Positions 30,418-40,800 of a DNA stretch of 64,000 nt are shown in pieces (within the stretch, counting starts at the first letter, position 1; every line of letters starts with the position of its first letter). Source of the DNA: Stenogyne calaminthoides (taxonomy: Eukaryota; Streptophyta; Magnoliopsida; Lamiales; Lamiaceae); assembly GCA_037126765.1 (NCBI GenBank), contig JBBCBC010000022.1, positions 1,612,001 to 1,676,000 of the forward strand, read 5' to 3'. Made by a program: the position numbers and the translations under genes. The notes under the pieces were generated by a model. The model saw only the letters and a list, made by a program, of their open reading frames with translations. It made no database searches and was not told the origin of the DNA.

Positions 30418-33110
30418 ATTGGGGCTGTCTGTGGGAAACATTTAATGAATTTTCACCGAATATTCATTAGGATCCAAACACAAGAAACCCAGATGAAACA
30501 CTCACTGTTCATCCAAAATCCATACCCAGATTTCACAAAAACATCACATTCATACAAATTGTTCATGGAAAAAACTAAAAATTTCATGAATTCTTTACAA
30601 AATTCATACACGGATGATACACCATTCCAAACCATTCATCAACAGTCTGGCATTCATACGTGATTTTGGATCAGATCCAGTGTCATCGTCAAACACACAT
30701 CTACCAAAGCGGATTCGACTCAGATTACCAGGAATCATAGAAGAAGAATCACAACCATAGCAGGTCTTCATCTCTGCTTTAGCACGAAACACCAAAGCAT
30801 CCAGCCCAATCGTCGCCGTTCACGTCGAGTCCCTCTTCCAAAACAAGGATTCACAACGATACCCTTGCCCAGAAGAAGTAGGAAATCCATGTCCTGCCTC
30901 GCGTCGCCGCCTAACCAGGCCGGATCGGAACAGCGTCGCGCCACCTCCTACGCAACCTTGTGACTCGAAGCCGCCTCCGTCGTGTAGAATCGACACACAC
31001 ACCTCCGCCAGGTGACGGGCGCCAACCCCTCACCAGAATCCATACAGAGCCGCCGCCTCAGTACGCTGCGGCGTGACGACGCCGCTCCACCGCCCAGAAA
31101 TTAAGGCCGCCCTGGTTCGCTTGCTACCGAAAAAAAAAAAAAAAAGCTTGACCACGGTAGTCGCCGATCGCAGATTTGCAGCGTGAATCGGGGAAGGAGC
31201 GTCAATTACGGGCACGAGATGCGCGATGTCGTCTAAAGTGAGAAGGATGCGGGCAGATTCGGGGACGAAAGAGGCGGTGATAGCGTGATTTCTGGTCCAC
31301 TTGCAGATTCAGTCAAGATGGGCGAAAATTCAGGAAGAAGGAAAGTGAACGACTTCTTATTTCACTGGTGGATTTGGGCTTCATTTGGTAAGAAAATAAA
31401 GTCTTTGGGTCTGGATCGTTATTTATTAATACATTTGGCCCAGCCAGATTTAAGTTGAGAAACTAGCTTAACTGGGCCCGGTTCTGATAAATGCATAAGC
31501 CCAGTTCTGGGTTAATTAAATTGGTGAGCCCATTTTCTGGATTATTTAAATTATTGGTCTCCAGTGTTTAAAAAAAAAATGGCCCGGTTTTTATTTGGAT
31601 GGTTTTTGGGCCTGAATTATTATTTATTCATAATATTTCAGAGCCCAATCATGAAAAAAATGGTAATTAAATAAATATATATACGTATATATATATTTAT
31701 AAATTCTTCAATTCTATCTCCAAGTTCCATACTATGAGAATAACTTGATATTTAACAAATTACTCATTTTTTGCGAGGAAAAATATCCATGACTCTCGCA
31801 AAGGAAAATTGCATGGCACACGAAGCGCCCTGGTCAACTCAAAAAAATCTACTAGGCGATCGCTTAAATTTCACTCACATCGAGTTTATTTCATTTAATT
31901 CCTTTTAATATATATCACAGTATTCACACTTTAAGATGTATTAAAAGGCGGGGGCATATGTGCTCATATCTCGAGCTATTCGAGTTAATTTCAGAACACT
32001 AGTTGACGTTAGAAACTAAAACTAGCATGTCTAAATTTGGAGAGTTATTTAAAATATACTCCAAATCCTTACTAATAACATAAACCCTAAAAAAAGGACT
32101 CTCACAAAATTCATCTACGAGCACTCAAAAGTCTCGTACAGATGAAGCGAACTTATAATCCGACTTCAAACTTACATCGCACCAAACGATTAAGGAAAAT
32201 ACTCAAACCAGAAGACCCGACAATGTCAAAATCACGAAGTCGCGGTCTTAAACAAACAAGACCCGACGACCTCAAATTAACAAGGTCACAGTTCCAAAAA
32301 ATGACCATGTCGACCCCGACAGGCACAATGGTCAAACCAGAAGGCAATAAAGTCACAATTTAAGTAAGACGACAAAATAAGTCCTTCAAATCACAAGTCA
32401 AAGAGAGTTGTAACCTCAATAAAATGACCTCGAAAGACGACCTTTTTATATCAAACGAATATCTCAGTCCAAGCTGACACCGAGTTAAAACACTTGTTTA
32501 AAGTCACATTTCGGAATATCCTTCAGCTCACATCGTAGCCATGACTTTCGAATCCCAAGGCCGATGAGGTCTAAATGGCTCGATACTTGTCACGACTTCA
32601 TAAGACGACAAAGAACAAGTTCATTTAAATCGCAATGTCAATAAGACGATAAGAACGTAGCTAGATTCATAGTCGCAGAAGTTATTCAAGTCACTAGCAA
32701 ACAATCTGAAACGACTATAAACTTACACAGTCCGTAATGACTAAACCTATGTGCCAACCCTCTTTCACAACAAATCGCTCTGATACAGACTATATATACA
32801 AACGAGAATCAAATCTCCGTCTGGGGTCAAAACCTTAAGGATCCCAAACCTTTGCATATCCATGAAAGATGTTTTTAAACGATATCAAAACCCAATCCTG
32901 GGGGGCAAAACCCCAACAATCTCAAAGGATATTTTATAACACAAAAAAACGAAAGAGATCTTGTTAATAATCTTGAAATTCAAGTCTCCTTTTCAACACT
33001 GATAAAAATTAATTTTATAAAAAAATATCAGAAACATTTTCTGACCTCCTAATAATATCTTTACAAAATTTTCAAGAGTCTTTAAACCTAAACCTCTCAC
33101 TCCCAAAGAA
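30418..33110 (+). other. internal region of the LTR element without coding capacity
   Basis: 30690-31300 is GC-rich and gene-like, but no long frame is open and no domain is recognised; it may be a captured host fragment. 31300-33110 is AT-rich, with a G-rich tract AAGGCGGGGGCATATGTG near 31945-31962 that looks like a second, internal purine tract, and many GACGAC / AAGACGAC phrases typical of this lineage. Confidence 0.4.
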
Positions 33111-33129
33111 TTTCCTCAAATGGTCGAAC

Positions 33130-33935
33130 AAACCATGGCATTACCGCCTTCGTGGCGATGATTTATCCGCCTCAAAGGCATCGACCAGCCCGCCTTCTCG
33201 GCGCTGGCATTCCGCCTTCGTGGCGATGATTTTGTCTGCCTCAAAGGCATCGACCGACCCATATTCTCGGCCCGGCATTCCGCCCGCCGATGGCGATGAT
33301 TTTTGTCCTTACGGCATTCCGTAGCCATGGCGATGATTTTAATCATACTCTAGCGTCGACCAACCATCCGCCTCCTCCCTTTGGCATTCGCCTTCCGTGG
33401 CAATGATTTAGTCCACCTCTAAGGCGTCGACCAGCCCGCCTCCTCGACATTGGCATTCCGCCTTCGTGGCGATGATTTTGTCCGCCTCAAAGGCATCGAC
33501 CAGCCCGCCTCCTCGGCGCTGGTATTCCGCCTTCGTGGCGATGATTTTGTCCGCCTCAAAAGCGTCGACCAGCCCACCTTCGCATTGGCATTCGCCCATG
33601 GCGATGATTTTGTCGCCTCTAAGGCATCGACCGGCCCATTCTCGGCGGCATTCGCCTTCGTGGCGATGATTTAAATCGCCTCTAAAGGCGTCGACCAGCC
33701 AGCCTCGCCGGCGTTGGCATTCGTTCGTGGCGATGATTTTTCTGCCTCAAAAGCGTCGACCCGGCCCACCTCCTCGGCGTTGGCATTCGCGCCGTGGCGA
33801 TGATTATGTTACGCCTCAAAAGCGTCGACCCGGCCGCCTTCTGCGGTCTTTGGCATTCGCCCGTGGCGATGATTTTTGTCGCCTCAAAAACGTCGACACC
33901 TGCCCGCCTCTTCGGCGTCGGCTTTTCGCCTACTC
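33130..33935. repeat. tandem array, unit about 70 bp, in the LTR element
   Basis: Roughly eleven imperfect copies of a unit containing TTCGTGGCGATGATTTTGTC, CGCCTCAAAGGC and GTCGACCAGCCCGCC. Unit length varies by a few bases and open frames across it are by-products of the repeat. Arrays of this sort are common between pol and the 3' LTR in Ogre/Tat-type elements. Confidence 0.8.
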
Positions 33936-34330
33936 GGCGAGATTCACTGGTTTTATCTATCATAAGCCAATACAAGTCAAATAAAATGTTACCTTTCTTT
34001 TCATAATTCCTGGGTGTTAAACCGAAGGAGGTCGCATGAATAAACATCGAACCCCCGAGGTACGACTTTCGACATACTGGCGGCGAGATCGCCACCCTAG
34101 CAGGTATAGTCCTCCCCCGACTTTGTAAGACGACTAAGCAAAGTTCATAAATAAGCCGCATCCAAATAAGACGACAAGAATGTATGCAATCTTAAAGTCG
34201 CATAAGGAAATCAAGTCGGCATGCTAAAGGCAAAAAAAGAAAAGAGTTTCATTGACGAAAGGCTCAAAGGCTAGATACAACAAGTCGCGAACCGCTCGGC
34301 CAGAAATGGTCATCGACGAGTGCAAAAAAG

Positions 34331-34985
34331 TCTCGCACAAAGCGATTCAACTCAAAGTGCGAGCACAGAAAAGTCTCGCACTAAGAGATTCAACTCAAAG
34401 TGCGAGCACAGAAAAGTCTCGCACAAAGAGATTCAACTCAAAGTCTTGAGATCGTAAAAAAAATCGCACAAAGAGATTCAACTCAAAGTGCGAGCACAGA
34501 AAAGTCTCGCACAAAGAGATTCAACTCAAAGTGCGAGATCAGAGAAGTCTCGCACAAAGAGATTCAACTCAAAGTGCGAGCACAGAAAAGTCTCGCACTA
34601 AGATATTCAACTCAAAGTGCGAGCACAGAAAAGTCTCGCACAAAGAGATTCAACTCAAAGTGCGAGCACAGAAAAGTCTCGCACAAAGAGATTCAACTCA
34701 AAGTGCGAGATCAGAAAATTCTCGCACAAAGAGATTCAACTCAAAGTGCGAGCACAGAAAAGTCTCGCACAAAGAGATTCAACTCAAAGTGCGAGATCAG
34801 AAAAGTCTTGCACAAAGAGATTCAACTCAAAGTGCGAGATCGTAAAAAGTCTCGCATAAAAGAGATTCAACTCAAAGTGCGAAAGACGTAAAAAGTCTCG
34901 CACAAAGAGATTCAACTCAAAGTGCGAAAGCACTGAAAAAGACTCGCACAAAGAGATTCAACTCAAAGTGCGGGTACGTAAAAGA
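34331..34985. repeat. tandem array, unit 43 bp, in the LTR element
   Basis: About fifteen copies of a 43-base unit made of GTGCGAGCACAGAAAAGTCT and CGCACAAAGAGATTCAACTC plus AAA. The unit is highly uniform in the middle and decays at the edges. Because 43 is not divisible by three, all three frames stay open across several units and create artificial proteins. Confidence 0.9.
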
Positions 34986-35992
34986 CTTCAGATAAAGAGG
35001 CTCATTTCAAAGTACGAGCACAAGTAAAGAAAATCAAATACCTACCAAGTCGTAACCTGAACTAGCGACCACGACTCCCCGACGAGCTCAGCTTCTCGAT
35101 GAGCTTAATCTCAACGAGTAGCAGTTTCACCTCCTGACAAGCAATGAGCACAAGTTTAAACCCTTCAACTTGGGGGAACGAAGGAGAATCGAGCCCGATA
35201 AGACATGTCGAAGTCCGGAGTTGAAGATCCAAACTTGATACCAGAAATATTATCATCAGAGTATGAACAACCAAGACCTCATGAAGGCATTCAGGGCATG
35301 CACAGGGGCAAAGAACACAACCTCAATGGCAAAAATCAGACATCTCTTATGTGAACGAAGATCAAGACTGACCTCCGAACAAAGTCGAAGTCCGCTCTTG
35401 GGGGCAATTGTTGTAGCCATAATAATCAGCCAACAGCCACATGGTGAATAGTGATGACGTGGAAACCAGACCGGGTCTATCCGTAAAGAAGTCGAGGTTG
35501 GCCCCCCTTAGGGCGACTTGGCGACCAGAGCAAGGAAGAAGACGAGTCGAGCTCGCCTGAGCGGGTGACCTCCCGAGAGGTCGCTCCGTAGGTAATGTCA
35601 ACGTGCATATCAGGGAAAGACGTCAGTTCCGAATATAAGCAAGATTCCCAGTGTCAATTATGGAAAGAAATATCTTACACATCTATTGAAGATTCAGACA
35701 AAGATATAGTGTATCTTGTATTTCCTTGTTTAGAAGGCCCATTAAGTGGCCCATTAAGGTTTTTATCTTGGTGCATTGTAATCATTATAATTAGGGGACA
35801 AACCCCGACAGAAAAAGACACACAGAATGATAGGAAAATAATCCTGGCTTGGTATGCCCTCAGATGTAGTCCTTCCGGACGAACTGGGTCAACCAGTTCT
35901 CGTCTTCGTTACATTTTCATTGGTTGTTCATTCAAAATTCATATATTACTTGTTTGTATCCATAGATGTAAAATTTAGGTTACAACACCACC

Positions 35993-36168
35993 GGCATGTA
36001 CAACTAAAAGCACCTCAACATAACTCCGATTCTGAAACAATAATGTTCTCGATATTCAAGCTAACTCTAGATCAGCTCAATGCCCTGAAAGCCAATTGTC
36101 ACGAGGAAGAAGGAAGCAAGAAGATGACTTATAGCACGTATGAGGCACTGGCAGGTAGACAATGGAGA
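35993..36168 (+). pseudogene. BAHD second-exon fragment right of the LTR element
   Basis: Continues the fragment at 29726-29839: RHVQLKAPQHNSDSETI, then IFKLTLDQLNALKANCHEEE and MTYSTYEALAGRQW, the segment that precedes AGH(V/I)WRC in HCT-type enzymes. The frame then stops (GRQWRSS and stop) and the C-terminal half with DFGWG is absent; the orphan C-terminus at 47745-47997 could be its displaced end. Inference. Confidence 0.8.
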
Positions 36169-36458
36169 TCATCATAGGATAAAAATTCACTTATTTTTCC
36201 AACAAAAAAAAAAAAACGGAACTAGGTTTTGTTCTCTCACAAATGGGACTAACAAATAATTTCCCTCGGAATAAAAATTCGAGTGGCAGGGTATTAAGCA
36301 GAGTATTAAGGGAATTAATATAATATAAATTAATTGATTCTACACCTAGTACTAAATAAGTTCGGTCTTTTAAATAAGATAAAATTCTTTTAATCAATTA
36401 CTCTTGGTCCAAAAATGCCTTTGACCTCACTCTTAAATACCCACTATTATTTAAATGG

Positions 36459-36604
36459 GAGAAAAACATTCCACTACAAAGTCACCCAAAAACTTACAAC
36501 CAGAAACAAAGTGCAGAAAATTTCTGCACTTTAGTTCAAATTTCTACGCTTTGTATCTGGTTGTAATGGTTTACTCAATCTTGTATCCAGTTGTAATTTT
36601 TTCT
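36459..36604. mobile_element. MITE, ACATTCCACTACAAAGTCAC family, copy 1
   Basis: Starts GAGAAAAACATTCCACTACAAAG-like and ends TTGTAATTTTTTC. The body contains a fold-back of AAAGTGCAGAAA / TTTCTGCACTTT and GTATCTGGTTGTAAT / TGTATCCAGTTGTAAT repeats. An inverted relative lies at 46797-46957. About 146 bp, no coding. Confidence 0.6.
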
Positions 36605-37483
36605 ACTTAAATTACTATTAGGTGCAAAACACCAATAAAAAAACTTAAAATACCCTTCCTTCTCTCATTAAATCCATTCCACACATTTATTCCACAAATT
36701 CATTCCAAACATTCAAAACCCTAATAACACCAGCCACCCCCTTTCTCTTTCAAATCGGCAGCCACCCCCTTTCTCTCTAAACCGTAATCTGCCGGTCATT
36801 CTTTTTCACGCCACACGCCCACCTCCACCAAGAAATCGACGCCACCCCCCTTCAAAAAAAATCATGGCAAGGCCATTGCCCACGTCCCGCCGCGGCCCCC
36901 TCCTTCCCCACCTTCCCGCCGTTTCCTTCCCCAACCCCCGCCAATGACCCCCCCTCCAAAACCCAAAACGGTGGCGCAGCCCCACCCAAACACACACACA
37001 AGCAGGACGGCTTCCACTTCCACCTCCGCTTCCCCCCCCCATGCAAAAACAACAACCCCCGCTAAAACAAGAAAAGGCGGGCCATTCCACCCCCACACAC
37101 TCAGCAGCTCGCACCTCCGCCGTCACCATTTGTTTCCTCCATTAATATTTGTGTTTTCCTTTTTTCCATTTTTTAGATCTGGTGTGATATGGTGTTTGTT
37201 GTGTTTTGGGGTGATGGATCTGGTGATGTTTGGTGGTTGGGGGGACGTACCTGGTGGTGGTGGGCGGTGGTGCCGTACGAGAGGAAATTGCCGGTGGGGA
37301 TGGGTGAGAGGTGATTAGGGTTTACAGATCTAGTGATTTGTTATGTTTTTCCGGAAGAGACGGCGGCGGGGAGAGGGGGGCCGTTAGGGATCTGGATCTG
37401 GTTTTTTGAAGTTTGGAGACTGAAGATGAATAGGTTCATCAATTTGATGAACACATGAACATTTTCGTGCATATGTTCATTAA
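36605..37483. other. GC-rich gene-like stretch of unknown origin
   Basis: C-rich on the plus strand to 37100, then G-rich from 37190 to 37400. Glycine-, proline- and cysteine-rich frames on both strands reflect this skew. It looks like the 5' end of a plant gene (C-rich leader, then GGTGGTGG-rich sequence) but no protein domain is visible. A short palindrome GTTCATCAATTTGATGAAC is at 37434-37452. It ends where the gypsy LTR begins. Confidence 0.4.
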
Positions 37484-37859
37484 TGTGTGATGAGACCACG
37501 GTCGCACCATTGGACCGTTTTGGTCAGAAGTATGAGAGACGAAGAAAGAAGAAAGAAGCGGCAACTTGAAGTTTTCAAGAATTGTCCTTTATGTTTTATT
37601 TTCTTATTTTTCTGGACTTACCATAATTGTGCTTTAATTACTTGCCATATCTGTCGTTTTAATTTCTGAACTCAGCCCATGGGCTTTAGTTTTCGCTTGA
37701 ACCTATTAGACGTAGGGTTTACTTTTGAAATTTCTTTATGCGTTTCATTGAGAATTGATTTCAGCGGCGATTTGCTGCAATTTCCTAGTGTTTTCGTGCA
37801 ATCATTCGAATAGCTAGGATTCCTCGGTATATAGGTTTCAACAATTGGTATCTAGAGCC
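37484..37859 (+). repeat. gypsy 5' LTR and primer-binding site
   Basis: LTR from TGTGTGATGAGACC to GGTTTCAACA (37843), then TTGGTATCTAGAGCC. With no 3' LTR in the window, the left end (first TG near 37484) is a best guess. Confidence 0.6.
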
Positions 37860-40800
37860 ATGGTGACAAACAAGGAACGGTTCGAAGCCCTGGAGACATC
37901 AATGTTGGAAATATCGCGAGAACTGCGGGATTTGAAGAAATGCTGCGAAGAGAGGTCGGGCGGCAGCAGGCATCGGGATAGATGCAAGCTGACGATCCGG
38001 GGTCGAGGCGCTTTAAACGCCGAGATGAGGGCGACACACATTTCGCTGACATGCGACGGGAGGAACTTCGGAGTGCTACTGGGAACAGTCGCGGGGGTCA
38101 GTCCGAAAAGGTTGACAATCGCGAGAGGCGGACTCCTGATAATACCGGACAGCGTTCACCGCAACGAAAGGGTAGGGAATGAGAAAATCCTTTCGGCCAA
38201 GGAATCGTGTTCAACAATCAGGGCCCTTTCCACAGGGATGGTTCGGAATCTGAGAAGGAGGAAAACGAAGAGAAAGAGGAGAACGAAGAGGAAAAAGGGG
38301 AGAACGAAGAAGAATCTGAGACTGAAACAGAGGAGTCTGAGGACGAATCCATTTCCAGCCGTCGAACAGTGGTATTTCACAATCATCGTCAGAAGGGACC
38401 GCTAATAGACTTCTCAAAATTCAGCGGGGAAGACGCAATTAATTGGGTAGATCGGGCGGAGTAGTATTTCGAATGGCAGGGTACGCGGGTAAAGGACTGC
38501 GTTCAAATCGCGTCCTTCTACTTGGAAGGAGAAGCGCGCCAATGGTGGCGTTGGTTCGAACAAATCAATGGGGGTCGAGAATCGGATTGGTACGAATTCA
38601 AAATAGGGCTTTTAAGTCGATTTGGGATGGCTCAACACGAGAATGCGAATGAATCGATGAGTCGCATCAAGCAAGTGGGCAACTTCCGTGACTACTTACG
38701 AGAATTTGAAAAGGCGATGAGTAGAGTGCCACATTGGCCGCCAATTGCACTACTCGAAACCTTCATGGCGGGGCTAAAACCAGAGCTTGCTACTGAACTT
38801 AATGACCGCACTGTCGAGGTGCGACAAAAATAAATACCCAAATCTACCCTATTAGTAGTGGCAAGCAAGGGATCGGTCCACAGGGAATGCGAAATTATAA
38901 TTATGCTTATTGTACGAATTTATGGAAGCAACACGTAACACAAAACGGGGGGGTAGGATTGGAATTCTATAACTAAAACTTAAAGCAATAAATTATATAA
39001 AGAAATTCAATAATAAAAAGGTATTCCAGTTCACAGTTCATTCATCCCTCGACTTTAATGCTATTAATTGACAGCGACGTTTATTCTATTTATCCATAGG
39101 ATTAATGCCCCTCGGTCAGGGCGCCGCAAAGATGTCTGCGACAATCGGGCGCCGGGCAAGAAGCTGGGCGTCGGTGACCATGGCGGCAGCAATGGCGGTC
39201 ATGGCGCTTGGCGAAGCCATGGGGCGCCTGGCGAGTAGGGGATGCCCGGGCGAGTTGCGTGGTGCCCGGGCGAGCAATGGGCGATCAACGGGTGCCCGTG
39301 CGGGTTTCGGCCGAGTAGCTCGGAGTGGGGCGCTCGGGCGAGTAGCGGCTAGTGAGCGACGTGCTGGCATGGATGAACTCGTCTCATTTCAAGCCATTTT
39401 TAGAGGATATCGGGCCCATCATTTATAACTTAATGACGTAAGAGATCCAATCAATTAACCTGGATCATTTGGCACACAACACTCTCCAACGATTCTTTCT
39501 AACTGTACAGTCTAGATACGATCTAAATTTAATCTAGTCAAAAGCATTAAACTCTAGGATAAAAGACATACAAATTCCCGAATACGCAAGCTCGATTCGA
39601 AAGAACTTGATTTAAATCACCCTAGTAAATTACTAGTTGCTACCAATTGCCATAAATTTGCAACAATTACGGATTACAAATTTATGAACTAGCAGACATA
39701 CAAGAATAATCTAACCTAGGTGGCCAATCCAAATTAAACATCCACGTATGTTGAAAGTTAAATTAGATGAAATAAACAATCCCAAAATAAATATCATAAA
39801 CGTCTCAGATCAAATAACAAACATTAAAGTACGAGTTCAGAAATCCCTGGAATTGAAATAAACAAAAGCACTAACTAAATAAGACTCTCAAAACTGCAAG
39901 TTCTCCAGCCTCCTCTGTCTGCGTGTGATTCTTTCTCAAAAGTGGCGTCTGCCTCCCCCTTCTTCCGTCCAAAGTTCCGTTCCTATTAAATAGTAGGTCA
40001 ATAACTAATAGTTGGGCTTTGATTATCAAGCCTTTTTCCACTCAACTTGCGGTGCAAGAAACTCAATTAATGGGCCCAATTGGTCGAATACTCAAAAGCA
40101 TTAATATTAGGACCCCTTTATTGCGCTTTTTCATATAATTTCCTCGATCAATTTGTACTCTTTCCACTCGACTCGTCTCAGGCTTAATTAAAATATTCCA
40201 AAAGATCCTAAAATCACCAAAAAACACAACAAATAGATCAAGTGTAGAATTTCATCATCAAAGTACAAATAAATAGAAAACATGCAACTCTAACATAATT
40301 GAGTACAATAAAATTGCACTTAAACAACTAACAAACATGCACAATTTCCTACTTACCACTTAAGATGTGGAAGCCTAAGAATTTGTCGGAGGCAATTGAA
40401 CTCGCTACTCTGAAGGAGGAACAACTCAAATCAAATTGGGGTAGTTTCGGGTTTCAGCGCCAAAACCCGAACTTCACGAGACCCGGATTTGGACGGGGAA
40501 GCACAGCCACGGGGCCTGCCATCCCGGGGGCAACATCGGCAAGTGGGGGAAGCCAGCGACCGACTACAGCGGTTCCCACTTTTGGTCGAGGCCGAATCCA
40601 GTTGTCGAATGAGGAGATCAACCAGAGAAGATAAACGGGGCAATGTTTCACGTGTAACGAGAAATACTCGTGGAACCATGTGTGTCCGAACGCGAAGGCG
40701 ATGAGTTTGATCATTAATGATGTTGTGATCAAGGAAGACATAGATACACTACCAATCTATGACGAAGAACCGGGGTACCAAGACCAAGTTGAAAGGAATG

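Larger units (their letters stand above)
29840..35987 (+). mobile_element. non-coding LTR retrotransposon (LARD-type), intact ends and target duplication
   Basis: LTRs 29840-30417 and 35409-35987 both start TGTTGTAGCC and end in (T/C)AACA. The element is flanked by the perfect 5-bp duplication CCACC (29835-29839 and 35988-35992). Downstream of the 5' LTR is GGGGCTGTCTGTGGGAA (30422-30438), resembling the GGCGCCGTCTGTGGGAA junction known from plant Tat/Ogre-type gypsy elements. A purine tract GGGGGCAAT abuts the 3' LTR. By eye about 30 mismatches separate the LTRs, so it is not very recent. The 5 kb between contains no gag or pol domain, but two tandem arrays and a GC-rich gene-like stretch (30690-31300). 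It would depend on proteins from a relative. Confidence 0.88.

Noticed and set aside
33682..34161. 159-codon minus-strand frame across the 70-bp array
   Set aside because: Most of it is antisense of tandem repeats and no domain is present.
34400..34891. 163-codon open frame rich in Lys, Ser and Gln
   Set aside because: All three frames are open because the 43-bp unit lacks stops; repetitive translation, not a gene.
34331..34985. Regular 43-bp repeats resembling a CRISPR array
   Set aside because: The repeats are head to tail with no unique spacers, in a plant LTR retrotransposon; it is a simple tandem array.
36806..37129. Gly/Cys-rich minus-strand frame
   Set aside because: Explained by C-rich composition of the plus strand; overlapping frames are equally open.
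39105..39428. 107-codon Ala/Arg/Gly-rich frame
   Set aside because: GC-rich tract inside a solo LTR; open frames occur on both strands and show no domain.
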